DNA of 24,669 nt from an uncultured Flavobacteriaceae bacterium (GTDB lineage: Bacteria > Bacteroidota > Bacteroidia > Flavobacteriales > Flavobacteriaceae): positions 1 to 24,669 of the forward strand of contig CAMZMA010000223.1 of assembly GCA_947311815.1 (NCBI GenBank). The letters run 5' to 3'. Below are positions 14,586 through 21,829 of this stretch, one piece after another (within the stretch, counting starts at the first letter, position 1; every line of letters begins with the position of its first letter). The translations under genes and the position numbers were made by a program. Under the pieces are notes generated by a model. That model was not told the origin of the DNA. It worked only from the letters and a program-made list of their open reading frames with translations, and did not search any database.

Positions 14586-14858
14586 TTATTTAATTTTAGA
14601 TTGATTTATTATTTTTTTTGCTAGTTTAATATATGCTTTTTTAGCATCTTCAGATGACATTCCGCTTAACTGCATCCAAGCATTAAATTTAAAGCCATTT
14701 CTTACATCTGCACTTGCATTAAACGAAAAATTATTACCTGCTGTTGCCTGTTTATTAAAGGCGTAAAAACGCAACATAATATCTGGCGCAACTTTGCTTC
14801 TAATTTTAGAAACTTCTTGGTATGCTTTTTCAAATTTTATGTCTAAATCACTTTTCAC
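14586..14858 (-). CDS. Acyl-CoA-binding protein
   Basis: A 90-residue ACBP-family protein, a four-helix cytosolic carrier that binds long-chain acyl-CoA esters. Family features include 'FEKAYQEVSKI', 'MLRFYAFNKQATAGN' (the Y-x-x-x-K-Q-A core), 'FKFNAWMQLSGMSSEDAKKA' and 'YIKLAKKI'. I choose the GTG at 14858, because it gives the usual ~86-90 residues and starts 7 bases after the psd stop. A TTG at 14879 would overlap psd. It lies between psd and a YceI-like gene, so acyl-CoA supply or buffering for phospholipid synthesis is a reasonable inference. Confidence 0.9.
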   Translation of the reverse strand: MKSDLDIKFEKAYQEVSKIRSKVAPDIMLRFYAFNKQATAGNNFSFNASADVRNGFKFNAWMQLSGMSSEDAKKAYIKLAKKIINQSKIK

Positions 14859-14865
14859 GGTCGAT

Positions 14866-15522
14866 TTATTTTTGAGCAATTACTTGTACGCCACCTTTAA
14901 CGGTATCGCCAATTTTTACATCAATTTTAGTTCCTAACGGAAGAAAAACATCTACTCTAGACCCAAATTTAATAAATCCTGCATCTGTACCTTGTACTAC
15001 TTCGTTGCCTTTTTCTGCGTAATTTACAATTCTTCTTGCTACAGCACCTGCAATTTGTCTGTACAAAACTTCGCCAAAAACATCATTATTAATTACAACG
15101 GTTGTTCTTTCGTTTTCTGTAGATGCTTTAGGATGCCACGCAACTAAATATTTCCCTGGATGATATTTACTAAAACTAATATTACCACTTGTTGCATAAC
15201 GAGTTACATGCACATTTAATGGCGACATAAAGATGGATACTTGCAACCTTTTGTCTTTAAAATATTCGGGTTCTTCTACTTCTTCTATCACAACTACTTT
15301 ACCATCAACAGGTGCAATAATATGATTATCATTTATCGTTGTTTCTCTTTTAGGGTTTCTAAAAAATTGTAAAATCAATCCTAAAAAAATTAAGATCGCA
15401 ACTTGTATTGTTTTCATCAACCAAAAGGTGTCAATATATTTTTCGGTAAGAAAAATGCCTACAAATGCTGTAACAAATGCAATAGAAATAATAGTGTAAC
15501 CTTCTTTGTGAAAACGAATCAT
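14866..15522 (-). CDS. psd: Phosphatidylserine decarboxylase proenzyme (short form)
   Basis: A 218-residue inner-membrane enzyme that decarboxylates phosphatidylserine to phosphatidylethanolamine. It has two N-terminal hydrophobic segments (about 8-26 and 36-53). The catalytic domain has 'APVDGKVVVIE' (70-80), 'SPLNVHVTRYA' with H105, and the self-cleavage site G187-S188 in 'GFIKFGSRVDVFLPL'. Cleavage there turns S188 into the pyruvoyl group. The length matches the short class found in Bacteroidota. It is adjacent to cdsA, which makes CDP-diacylglycerol, the precursor two steps earlier. The phosphatidylserine synthase gene (pssA) is not in the window. Confidence 0.95.
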   Translation of the reverse strand: MIRFHKEGYTIISIAFVTAFVGIFLTEKYIDTFWLMKTIQVAILIFLGLILQFFRNPKRETTINDNHIIAPVDGKVVVIEEVEEPEYFKDKRLQVSIFMSPLNVHVTRYATSGNISFSKYHPGKYLVAWHPKASTENERTTVVINNDVFGEVLYRQIAGAVARRIVNYAEKGNEVVQGTDAGFIKFGSRVDVFLPLGTKIDVKIGDTVKGGVQVIAQK

Positions 15523-15525
15523 AAG

Positions 15526-16320
15526 TTATAAAATAAAGTGAATGTACAAATATACGAAGGGAGCGACAAAAAACAAACTATCAAGTCTGTCTAATAATCC
15601 TCCGTGACCTGGCATAATATTTCCGCTATCTTTTACATTGGCTTGTCTTTTAAATTTAGACTCCACCAAATCTCCAATGGTGCCAATTGTAGAAACAATT
15701 ACCGAAATAATTACCCAGTTTAAAATTGAAAAAGTGCTTGTATTGATCGCAATAATATAAGAGGCTAGTAAAGAAAATAGTACACCGCCCATAAAACCTT
15801 CTATCGTTTTTTTAGGTGACACACTTTCAAACAGTTTTCTTTTCCCGAAGTTTTTACCTACTAGAAATGCAAAACTATCGTTTACCCAAATCAATATTAA
15901 AATCCCTATTAATATCTGCGGATTATAGCTTCCGTCTGTAAAAGGAATCATCATTAAAAAAGCAAATGGAAAAATAATATATCGGATAGATAAATCCATT
16001 TTATCTAAAAATATTTTTGGTTCGATAGAGGTTTTAGTATATAAATGATAGATTAATTTGATGGATGTAAACAATGTAATTAGCAACAAGAAAAAAGAAC
16101 GGTTCTCTTTTAAATGAAAAACGGTAAAATACACTACCAAAGGCAAAATAATAAATGGAGCTATATTTTTAAATTGTATTATTTTTTTAAATTCGTACAG
16201 AGAAACTAGTGCAAAAAAAGTAGTTACTAGTAAAAATGATTCTTTAGAAAATAAAATTGCCGAAACAAAAACTGCAACGTACACAAATCCAGAAAGACTC
16301 CTTTGTAAAAGGCTGTTCAT
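15526..16320 (-). CDS. cdsA: Phosphatidate cytidylyltransferase (CDP-diacylglycerol synthase)
   Basis: A 264-residue polytopic inner-membrane enzyme that makes CDP-diacylglycerol from phosphatidate and CTP. The CDS signature is complete: 'SKFKRQANVKDSGNIMPGHG' (221-240) continuing 'GLLDRLDS'. An upstream 'WVNDSFAFLVGKNFGKRKL' (145-163) and 'SPKKTIEGFMGG' (168-179) are also conserved. There are about seven or eight hydrophobic segments. It starts 2 bases after the LUD gene and ends 3 bases before psd, so it is firmly in one operon. Confidence 0.97.
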   Translation of the reverse strand: MNSLLQRSLSGFVYVAVFVSAILFSKESFLLVTTFFALVSLYEFKKIIQFKNIAPFIILPLVVYFTVFHLKENRSFFLLLITLFTSIKLIYHLYTKTSIEPKIFLDKMDLSIRYIIFPFAFLMMIPFTDGSYNPQILIGILILIWVNDSFAFLVGKNFGKRKLFESVSPKKTIEGFMGGVLFSLLASYIIAINTSTFSILNWVIISVIVSTIGTIGDLVESKFKRQANVKDSGNIMPGHGGLLDRLDSLFFVAPFVYLYIHFIL

Positions 16321-16322
16321 AT

Positions 16323-16913
16323 TTATAAATCTTCAAACAGCAACAAATATAAGTTTTTTGAGTTAGTGTTACCATAATTTAGGAAATTATCATCATCTTT
16401 TTTTATGGTATAATTTTTTATGGCACTTATATTCGTAGGGATATTTTTTATACAGTTGTTTTTTATACCCGTTAAACCTTCACCAGTATTTTTAACTAAT
16501 TGACTTGTAGTTGCATACACGATGAAGTTTTCAGACATGGCAGCTAATTTATTGCTTTTTAATTGATTCGATGAAAATAGGATGTCACCACTATCTGCAA
16601 TTAAATGCTCACAACTTATAAAAACAGGAATTGTTTTTTCTAATTTACTAGAGAGCGTTACATTACTTTTTTCTAAAAAAGGATTCAGTTTTTTATCAAA
16701 ACACGTAAGATGTGTCCAGTTGTTTTCTAATAAGATTTGAGAAAGGTTCTTTTTTACCTCTTCGGATGTTTCGCAATACAAAAACTTTCCTCCTTTATCA
16801 ATAAAATGATGCACAAAAGCATCATCTAAAGACAAATGCACTTGCTGTTTTTTCGCATCATTTTCATCAGGTTCGTTAGAGGACAAACCAAATATTTTTT
16901 TAAAAAAACTCAT
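16323..16913 (-). CDS. LUD-domain protein (LutC-like) of the ftsH-cdsA locus
   Basis: A 196-residue cytoplasmic protein with the layout of the LUD (lactate utilisation, LutB/LutC) superfamily. This includes a nucleotide-type alpha/beta region with 'SCEHLIADSGDILFSS', then 'LAAMSENFIVYATTSQLVKN' and the C-terminal 'NSKNLYLLLFEDL'. The N-terminus 'MSFFKKIFG' is basic and amphipathic. No lutA or lutB partner is present, and no iron-sulfur cysteine cluster is visible, so lactate oxidation is unlikely. Its steady position between ftsH and cdsA in Bacteroidota suggests a house-keeping role, but none is known to me. Confidence 0.8.
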   Translation of the reverse strand: MSFFKKIFGLSSNEPDENDAKKQQVHLSLDDAFVHHFIDKGGKFLYCETSEEVKKNLSQILLENNWTHLTCFDKKLNPFLEKSNVTLSSKLEKTIPVFISCEHLIADSGDILFSSNQLKSNKLAAMSENFIVYATTSQLVKNTGEGLTGIKNNCIKNIPTNISAIKNYTIKKDDDNFLNYGNTNSKNLYLLLFEDL

Positions 16914-16935
16914 AACAAAATTAAAAAATTAAAAA

Positions 16936-18888
16936 CTACATCTCTTTTTCTTTTTCAACTGGAGGGGTTTCAATTTCTTTAATTTCTTCTTTTTCAAAAG
17001 GTCTTTTTCCAAATATTTTTTCTAAATCTTTTTTAAAGATAACTTCTTTTTCTAACAATAATTCTGCAAGTACTGTTAATTTATCTTTATGTACTTTTAA
17101 TAACTCAATAGCTCTTACATATTGAGCTTCTATCATTTTAGAAATTTCTTCATCAATAGTTTTAGCAGTTTTCTCGCTATAAGGTTTTACAAAAGTATCA
17201 TTCCCTGCCGAATCATAATAGGTAATATTTCCTACTTTTTCATTTAAACCATATACGGTAACCATTGCTCTTGCTTGCTTGGTTACTTTTTCTAAATCGC
17301 TTAAAGCTCCTGTAGAAATTTTATTAAAAATTACTTTTTCTGCAGCTCTACCACCTAATGTTGCACACATTTCGTCTAACATTTGTTCGGTTTGCACAAT
17401 CATTCTTTCTGCTGGTAAATACCAAGCAGCACCTAATGATTGACCTCTTGGTACAATGGTTACTTTTACCAATGGAGCTGCATGCTCAAGCATCCAACTA
17501 ACGGTTGCATGACCCGCTTCATGAAAAGCAATTGTTTTCTTTTCTTTGGGTGTAATTACTTTATTTTTCTTTTCTAATCCGCCAACAATTCTATCAACAG
17601 CATCTAAAAAGTCTTGGTGATGTACTGCTTTTTTATTGTTTCTTGCTGCAATTAAAGCTGCTTCATTACACATATTTGCAATGTCTGCACCAGAAAAACC
17701 AGGAGTTTGTTCTGCTAAAAAACCAATTTTAACATCGTCTGCTAATTTTAATGGTTTGATATGTACTTCAAAAATTTCTTTACGTTCTCTAATATCTGGT
17801 AAATCTACATAAATTTGTCTATCAAAACGTCCTGCTCGCATTAATGCGCTATCTAAAACATCGGCTCTATTTGTGGCTGCTAGTACAATTACATTGGTAT
17901 CTGTACCAAAACCATCCATTTCTGTAAGTAATTGATTTAACGTATTTTCACGTTCGTCATTACCACCTGTCATGCTATTTTTACCTCTTGCTCTACCAAT
18001 GGCATCAATTTCATCAATAAAAATAATTGAAGGCGATTTTTGTGCAGCTTGCTTAAACAAATCTCTAACACGAGATGCTCCAACACCTACAAACATTTCT
18101 ACAAAATCGGATCCCGATAACGAAAAAAATGGCACCTCTGCTTCACCTGCAACGGCTTTGGCTAATAGGGTTTTACCTGTTCCTGGAGGCCCCACTAATA
18201 ATGCTCCTTTTGGTATTTTACCACCTAAAGCTGTGTATTTTTCTGGGTTTTTTAAAAAATCTACAATTTCTTGTACTTCTTCTTTTGCTCCTTCTAAACC
18301 TGCTACATCTTTAAATGATGTTTTAACCTTGGTGTCTTTATCAAATAATTTTGCTTTAGATTTACCAATATTAAAAATTTGTCCGCCTCCTGCTCCACCA
18401 GCACCACCAGACATTCTTCGCATAAAGAAAATCCAGATACCTATTAAAATAATAAATGGTAAAAATGAGAAAACTTGATCTAACATACTTGTACGCTCAT
18501 CAAATTTTAAATCATAATCTAATGTGTAGTTCTTTTTCGCGTCTTTTAATTGATTTTCGAAATTTTGTAAGTCTCCAAAATTATATTCAAACATAGGTGT
18601 ACCAGGTCTGTAAAAAGCAGATTTGGTTTGTTTCTTATATTTTTCTTTTTTTAAAGCCTCTTCTTTAATAAAAATTTGAGCACCACTATTGTTTAAAATA
18701 AGGATTTTAGAAATATCGTTTTCTCTTAAAATTTCATCAAATTTATTTTTTGATAAACTTTTAGAAGCTAAATCGCCACTATTTAAAAACTGAAATCCGA
18801 TTAATGCGATAAATAAAGCACCATAAATCCAATATAAATTGAATTTAAATTTAGGTACATTTGCTTTGTTATTATTTTTATTGCTCAT
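16936..18888 (-). CDS. ftsH: ATP-dependent zinc metalloprotease FtsH
   Basis: A 650-residue membrane-anchored AAA+ protease. Two membrane segments (about 19-36 and 139-156) flank a periplasmic domain. A Gly-rich linker follows, then the AAA domain: Walker A 'GPPGTGKT' (233-240), pore loop 'MFVGVG' (265-270), Walker B 'IIFIDEID' (288-295) and arginine-finger region 'RAGRFDR' (351-357). The protease domain has zinc motif 'HEAGH' (456-460) and the third ligand D531 ('GALSDLEK'). The C-terminal tail is Glu/Lys-rich. It degrades unassembled membrane proteins and regulatory targets. It is the second gene of the operon after rsfS and upstream of the lipid genes, which would let proteolysis and phospholipid synthesis be co-expressed. 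Confidence 0.98.
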   Translation of the reverse strand: MSNKNNNKANVPKFKFNLYWIYGALFIALIGFQFLNSGDLASKSLSKNKFDEILRENDISKILILNNSGAQIFIKEEALKKEKYKKQTKSAFYRPGTPMFEYNFGDLQNFENQLKDAKKNYTLDYDLKFDERTSMLDQVFSFLPFIILIGIWIFFMRRMSGGAGGAGGGQIFNIGKSKAKLFDKDTKVKTSFKDVAGLEGAKEEVQEIVDFLKNPEKYTALGGKIPKGALLVGPPGTGKTLLAKAVAGEAEVPFFSLSGSDFVEMFVGVGASRVRDLFKQAAQKSPSIIFIDEIDAIGRARGKNSMTGGNDERENTLNQLLTEMDGFGTDTNVIVLAATNRADVLDSALMRAGRFDRQIYVDLPDIRERKEIFEVHIKPLKLADDVKIGFLAEQTPGFSGADIANMCNEAALIAARNNKKAVHHQDFLDAVDRIVGGLEKKNKVITPKEKKTIAFHEAGHATVSWMLEHAAPLVKVTIVPRGQSLGAAWYLPAERMIVQTEQMLDEMCATLGGRAAEKVIFNKISTGALSDLEKVTKQARAMVTVYGLNEKVGNITYYDSAGNDTFVKPYSEKTAKTIDEEISKMIEAQYVRAIELLKVHKDKLTVLAELLLEKEVIFKKDLEKIFGKRPFEKEEIKEIETPPVEKEKEM

Positions 18889-18904
18889 AAAATATTTTCT
18901 AAAA

Positions 18905-19279
18905 TTAAGATTTAACAGGGTTCATTAGGGTAATTTTTGCATCGCCCCACAAGCTTTCAATGTCATAAAACTCTCGCATTTGCTTCTGAAAAATATGTAC
19001 AACTACATTTACATAATCCATTAAAATCCACTCAGCAGTTGCACTCCCTTCTATATGCCAAGGTTTGTCTTTAAGGTCTTTGCTTACCGTTTTTTGTACC
19101 GAACCAGAAATGGCTTTTACCTGTGTATTTGAGTTTCCTGTGCAAATAATAAAATAATCGCACACGGTGTTTTCTATTTCACGTAAGTCTAACAATTGAA
19201 TGTCTTCTCCTTTTACATCATCAATCCCTTTAATTATTACAGCGATTAACTCATCTGCACTTACTTTATTTTTAGTCAT
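18905..19279 (-). CDS. rsfS: Ribosome silencing factor RsfS
   Basis: A 124-residue protein of the RsfS/Iojap family, which binds ribosomal protein L14 and blocks subunit joining under nutrient limitation. Family motifs: 'CDYFIICTGNSNTQVKAIS' (39-57), 'KPWHIEGSATAEWILMDYVN' (72-91), 'VVVHIF' and 'REFYDIESLWGDA'. It is first in a seven-gene run whose other members are ftsH, a LUD gene, cdsA, psd, ACBP and a YceI-like gene. A candidate -7 element precedes it. The length is normal. Confidence 0.96.
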   Translation of the reverse strand: MTKNKVSADELIAVIIKGIDDVKGEDIQLLDLREIENTVCDYFIICTGNSNTQVKAISGSVQKTVSKDLKDKPWHIEGSATAEWILMDYVNVVVHIFQKQMREFYDIESLWGDAKITLMNPVKS

Positions 19280-19299
19280 TAATTTTTTTTATTTAAACG

Positions 19300-19307
19300 C
19301 AAATTTA
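19300..19307 (-). promoter_or_regulatory. Candidate -7 element of the rsfS-ftsH operon
   Basis: On the - strand this reads TAAATTTG, matching TAnnTTTG, 20 bases before the rsfS ATG. No clear -33 TTG is seen. Confidence 0.5.
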
Positions 19308-19364
19308 TGATTTTTTTGCGAATTTTTTGCGTAATATTGAACTAGTTTATACTTTATTTAACAG

Positions 19365-20096
19365 TTGAAAATAATCAAACTTGATGCCATCGATTCTACC
19401 AATTCTTTTTTAAGAGATTTGGCAAATACTACCGCTGTAAAAAATTTCACAACAGTGATTGCTAAAACTCAATTAAACGGCAGAGGACAAAGAGGAAATA
19501 CATGGCAGTCCGAAGACGATAAAAACCTATTATTTAGTACTTTAATTTACCATAAGCACTTAAAAATTCATCAACAAACATACCTTAATTTTGCGGTGAG
19601 TTTAGCTGTTTTTGATGTATTAAATGAACTTGCAATTCCTAAAGTAGCTATTAAATGGCCCAACGACATATTGGCAGAGAATAAAAAACTTTGCGGAATA
19701 TTGATCGAAAATGTCATACAAAACCAAAATATAGAATCTTCTATTATTGGTATTGGGCTAAATGTGAATCAGCAAAAATTTCCTACGGATTTACCAAATG
19801 CGGCTTCCATCATACATTTTATAGGCAAAGGAATGGATGTAGAAAATCTATTATCGTCTATTTTAACAAAATTTAAATTTTACATCTCCCTTCTGCATCA
19901 ACAAAAACATAGCTTATTAAAAGAGAAATATCTAGCTGTTTTATACAAAAAAGACATTCCTACAACTTTTATAGATGCTAAAAACAACTATTTTATGGGG
20001 ATGATAAAAGGTGTTTCTGATGTAGGAAAGCTTCAAATTCAATTAGAAAACGATACGATAAAAGAGTTTGATCTTAAAGAAGTTGCTTTTGCTTAA
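19365..20096 (+). CDS. birA: Biotin-[acetyl-CoA-carboxylase] ligase (no DNA-binding domain)
   Basis: A 243-residue biotin protein ligase that activates biotin with ATP and attaches it to the carboxyl-carrier protein. It carries 'STNSFLRDL' near the N-terminus, the biotinyl-5'-AMP loop 'GRGQRGNTW' and 'IKWPNDI', followed by 'KKLCGILIENV'. The N-terminal winged helix of bifunctional BirA is absent, so it is a pure ligase (class I). The start is TTG at 19365; no in-frame ATG is available nearby. It diverges from rsfS. Its stop overlaps the stop of the convergent SRPBCC gene by three bases. Confidence 0.95.
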   Translation: MKIIKLDAIDSTNSFLRDLANTTAVKNFTTVIAKTQLNGRGQRGNTWQSEDDKNLLFSTLIYHKHLKIHQQTYLNFAVSLAVFDVLNELAIPKVAIKWPNDILAENKKLCGILIENVIQNQNIESSIIGIGLNVNQQKFPTDLPNAASIIHFIGKGMDVENLLSSILTKFKFYISLLHQQKHSLLKEKYLAVLYKKDIPTTFIDAKNNYFMGMIKGVSDVGKLQIQLENDTIKEFDLKEVAFA

Positions 20097-20482
20097 ATTT
20101 TTTCTAAACTATCTGTTAATACATCTATAAATTTAGTCAATGGTTTTTTTACCATCATTGCCATCATCATATTAAACTCTCCATTAAAACTTAACTGAAC
20201 GTTACTAGTAGTACTAGAGTTTTCATTAATATCTGCTTGTAAACTAAAAGATAATTTACTACTTGCAGAACCTAAAATAATTTGAGAATGTGGTGTTTTA
20301 TCTTTAATGACCAATCTTATTTCTGGCATTCCTTTTAACCTAAAGAGAAAAGAATCTTCTTCAACTTCAAATTTTTCAATATCATCTGGCATTAAACCTT
20401 TAAAATTTTCTACCTTTAATAAGTAATGATAAAGTTCTTCTTGCGATTTTTTTACGTGTACTATATTTCCTTTAATATTCAT
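20093..20482 (-). CDS. SRPBCC-fold (START-like) protein
   Basis: A 129-residue protein with the helix-grip layout of SRPBCC proteins. The N-terminal strand 'IKGNIVHVKKSQEELYHYL' is followed by alternating strands ('SFLFRLKGMPEIRLVIKDK', 'NVQLSFNGEF') and a long C-terminal helix, 'KKPLTKFIDVLTDSLEKI'. Proteins of this fold bind hydrophobic ligands in a central cavity. It begins six bases after the pyrE stop on the same strand, so it is likely co-transcribed with pyrE. The ligand and function are unknown, and the start ATG is unambiguous. Confidence 0.85.
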   Translation of the reverse strand: MNIKGNIVHVKKSQEELYHYLLKVENFKGLMPDDIEKFEVEEDSFLFRLKGMPEIRLVIKDKTPHSQIILGSASSKLSFSLQADINENSSTTSNVQLSFNGEFNMMMAMMVKKPLTKFIDVLTDSLEKI

Positions 20483-20488
20483 TTTTTA

Positions 20489-21136
20489 TTATTTAGATTG
20501 TTTCCATGTACTTGGGTTGCCTCTCCACTCATTCAAAACCAACAACTCTTTTTCGGTAATAAACTTACTATCTAGCGCTTGTTCTAATAAATATTGATAA
20601 TTTCCTAAGGTAGTCAAACTAATATTTTTTTCTTTAAAATTAGCATCAGCAATATCAAAACCATACGTAAAAATGGCAACCATTCCTTTTACTACTGCAC
20701 CAGCTTCTTTTAAAGCGTTTACAGCATCTAAGCTACTTTTACCTGTACTAATTAAATCTTCAATAACTACTACATTTTGTCCGCTTTCTAAAAAGCCTTC
20801 AATTTGATTTTTTCTACCATGTGCTTTTGGTGTTGGTCTTACATATACAAAAGGAACACCTAATTCTTGCGCCACTAAAACACCTATTGCAATAGCTCCT
20901 GTTGCTACACCAGCAATTACATCGGGTTTTCCGTATTGTCTTTCTACCTGTTTAGCCAACTCTACTTTTAAAAAATTTCGTACTTTTGGGTAGGATAACG
21001 TTATTCTATTATCACAGTAAATAGGTGATTTCCATCCAGATGCCCAAGTAAAAGGCTCGTTAGGACTTAGTTTTATTGCTTTTATTTGCAATAATAATTC
21101 AGCAGTTTTTTTTGCAGTATCTTTGTTCAAATTCAT
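20489..21136 (-). CDS. pyrE: Orotate phosphoribosyltransferase
   Basis: A 215-residue cytoplasmic enzyme joining orotate to PRPP to give OMP in de novo pyrimidine synthesis. The PRPP-binding motif is 'VVVIEDLISTGKS' (122-134). The substrate-side motifs 'FTWASGWKSPIYCDNR' (29-44) and 'AGVATGAIAIG' (75-85) are complete, as is the loop 'RPTPKAHGRKNQIEG' (100-114). pyrF is not nearby. Its ATG lies only 7 bases from the ATG of the divergent Nudix gene. A candidate -7 element on the - strand (TACATTTG at 21148-21141) would give an almost leaderless mRNA. Confidence 0.97.
   Translation of the reverse strand: MNLNKDTAKKTAELLLQIKAIKLSPNEPFTWASGWKSPIYCDNRITLSYPKVRNFLKVELAKQVERQYGKPDVIAGVATGAIAIGVLVAQELGVPFVYVRPTPKAHGRKNQIEGFLESGQNVVVIEDLISTGKSSLDAVNALKEAGAVVKGMVAIFTYGFDIADANFKEKNISLTTLGNYQYLLEQALDSKFITEKELLVLNEWRGNPSTWKQSK
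21118..21125 (+). promoter_or_regulatory. Candidate -7 element of the Nudix gene, inside pyrE
   Basis: TATCTTTG matches TAnnTTTG, 18 bases before the Nudix ATG. It lies within the first codons of pyrE on the opposite strand. Confidence 0.5.
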
Positions 21137-21143
21137 ATAGCAA

Positions 21144-21755
21144 ATGTATAAAGTTTTTGTAAATGACGCACCAATAATTATAACATCTTCTTTAAAGAAA
21201 GAAAATGAGTACCCGATTTATCTTTTTAAGGATACAATTGTTGATGAAATTATTTACAAATTAAAACACGGAAACTTAAAAGGCGTAAACCTGTATTGCA
21301 TTGATACAGAGGATGCTTTACACACTTTTTATACTCATTTTAAAGTAGAAATTGCCGCTGGCGGATTGGTTTTAAACAAAAATAACGAAATTTTATTTAT
21401 TTACAGAATGAATAAATGGGACTTACCCAAAGGTCATGTAGAAAAAGATGAAGATTTAGAAACTACCGCCATTAGAGAAGTTGAGGAAGAATGTGGTATT
21501 ACAAACCTTAAAATTGATGCATTTTTACTTACTACAAGACATCTTTTTTATCAAAAAAAAAAAAATAAATTAAAAGAAACGCATTGGTTTTTAATGCACA
21601 CAAATTTTGAAGGACAATTAACACCGCAACAAGAAGAAGGTATTACAAAAGTAGCATTTAAAGACAAAATAGCAACCGAAACCGCGTTAAAATCTACCTA
21701 CAAAAACATTATTCTAGTGTATCAAGAGTACTTAAAATCAGTAACTAAAGAGTAA
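21144..21755 (+). CDS. Nudix hydrolase
   Basis: A 203-residue protein with a full Nudix box at residues 97-119 (G-x5-E-x7-REVEEECGI). It binds Mg2+ and hydrolyses a nucleoside diphosphate linked to another group. The Nudix domain spans about 68-195 and is preceded by 'WDLPKGHVE', as in Ap4A- or NTP-type members. An N-terminal ~65-residue extension ('MYKVFVNDAPIIIT...') is specific to a Bacteroidota subgroup as far as I recall. The substrate cannot be deduced. It is transcribed divergently from pyrE and lies upstream of the SulP gene, which has its own promoter. Confidence 0.95.
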   Translation: MYKVFVNDAPIIITSSLKKENEYPIYLFKDTIVDEIIYKLKHGNLKGVNLYCIDTEDALHTFYTHFKVEIAAGGLVLNKNNEILFIYRMNKWDLPKGHVEKDEDLETTAIREVEEECGITNLKIDAFLLTTRHLFYQKKKNKLKETHWFLMHTNFEGQLTPQQEEGITKVAFKDKIATETALKSTYKNIILVYQEYLKSVTKE

Positions 21756-21798
21756 ATTTAAAAAAAGCATTAAAACACTTCTATAAAAAATAATCTTC

Positions 21799-21806
21799 TA
21801 TCTTTG
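21799..21806 (+). promoter_or_regulatory. Candidate -7 element of the SulP gene
   Basis: TATCTTTG matches TAnnTTTG, 23 bases before the ATG at 21830. No obvious -33 TTG is seen in the AT-rich upstream sequence. Confidence 0.5.
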
Positions 21807-21829
21807 CCGACTTTTAGATACAAGAAATT

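Noticed and set aside
14859..14879. TTG start giving the acyl-CoA-binding protein 7 more residues
   Set aside because: It overlaps psd. The GTG at 14858 gives the family length, though the choice is not proven.
16323..16913. Lactate-utilisation protein LutC
   Set aside because: The domain is related, but lutA/lutB are missing and the gene is embedded between ftsH and cdsA, so I kept only the domain name.
17972..18478. 168-codon open frame on the + strand opposite ftsH
   Set aside because: It lies wholly antisense to conserved FtsH AAA-domain codons. Its Pro/Ala/Ser-rich product is an artefact of the complementary reading.
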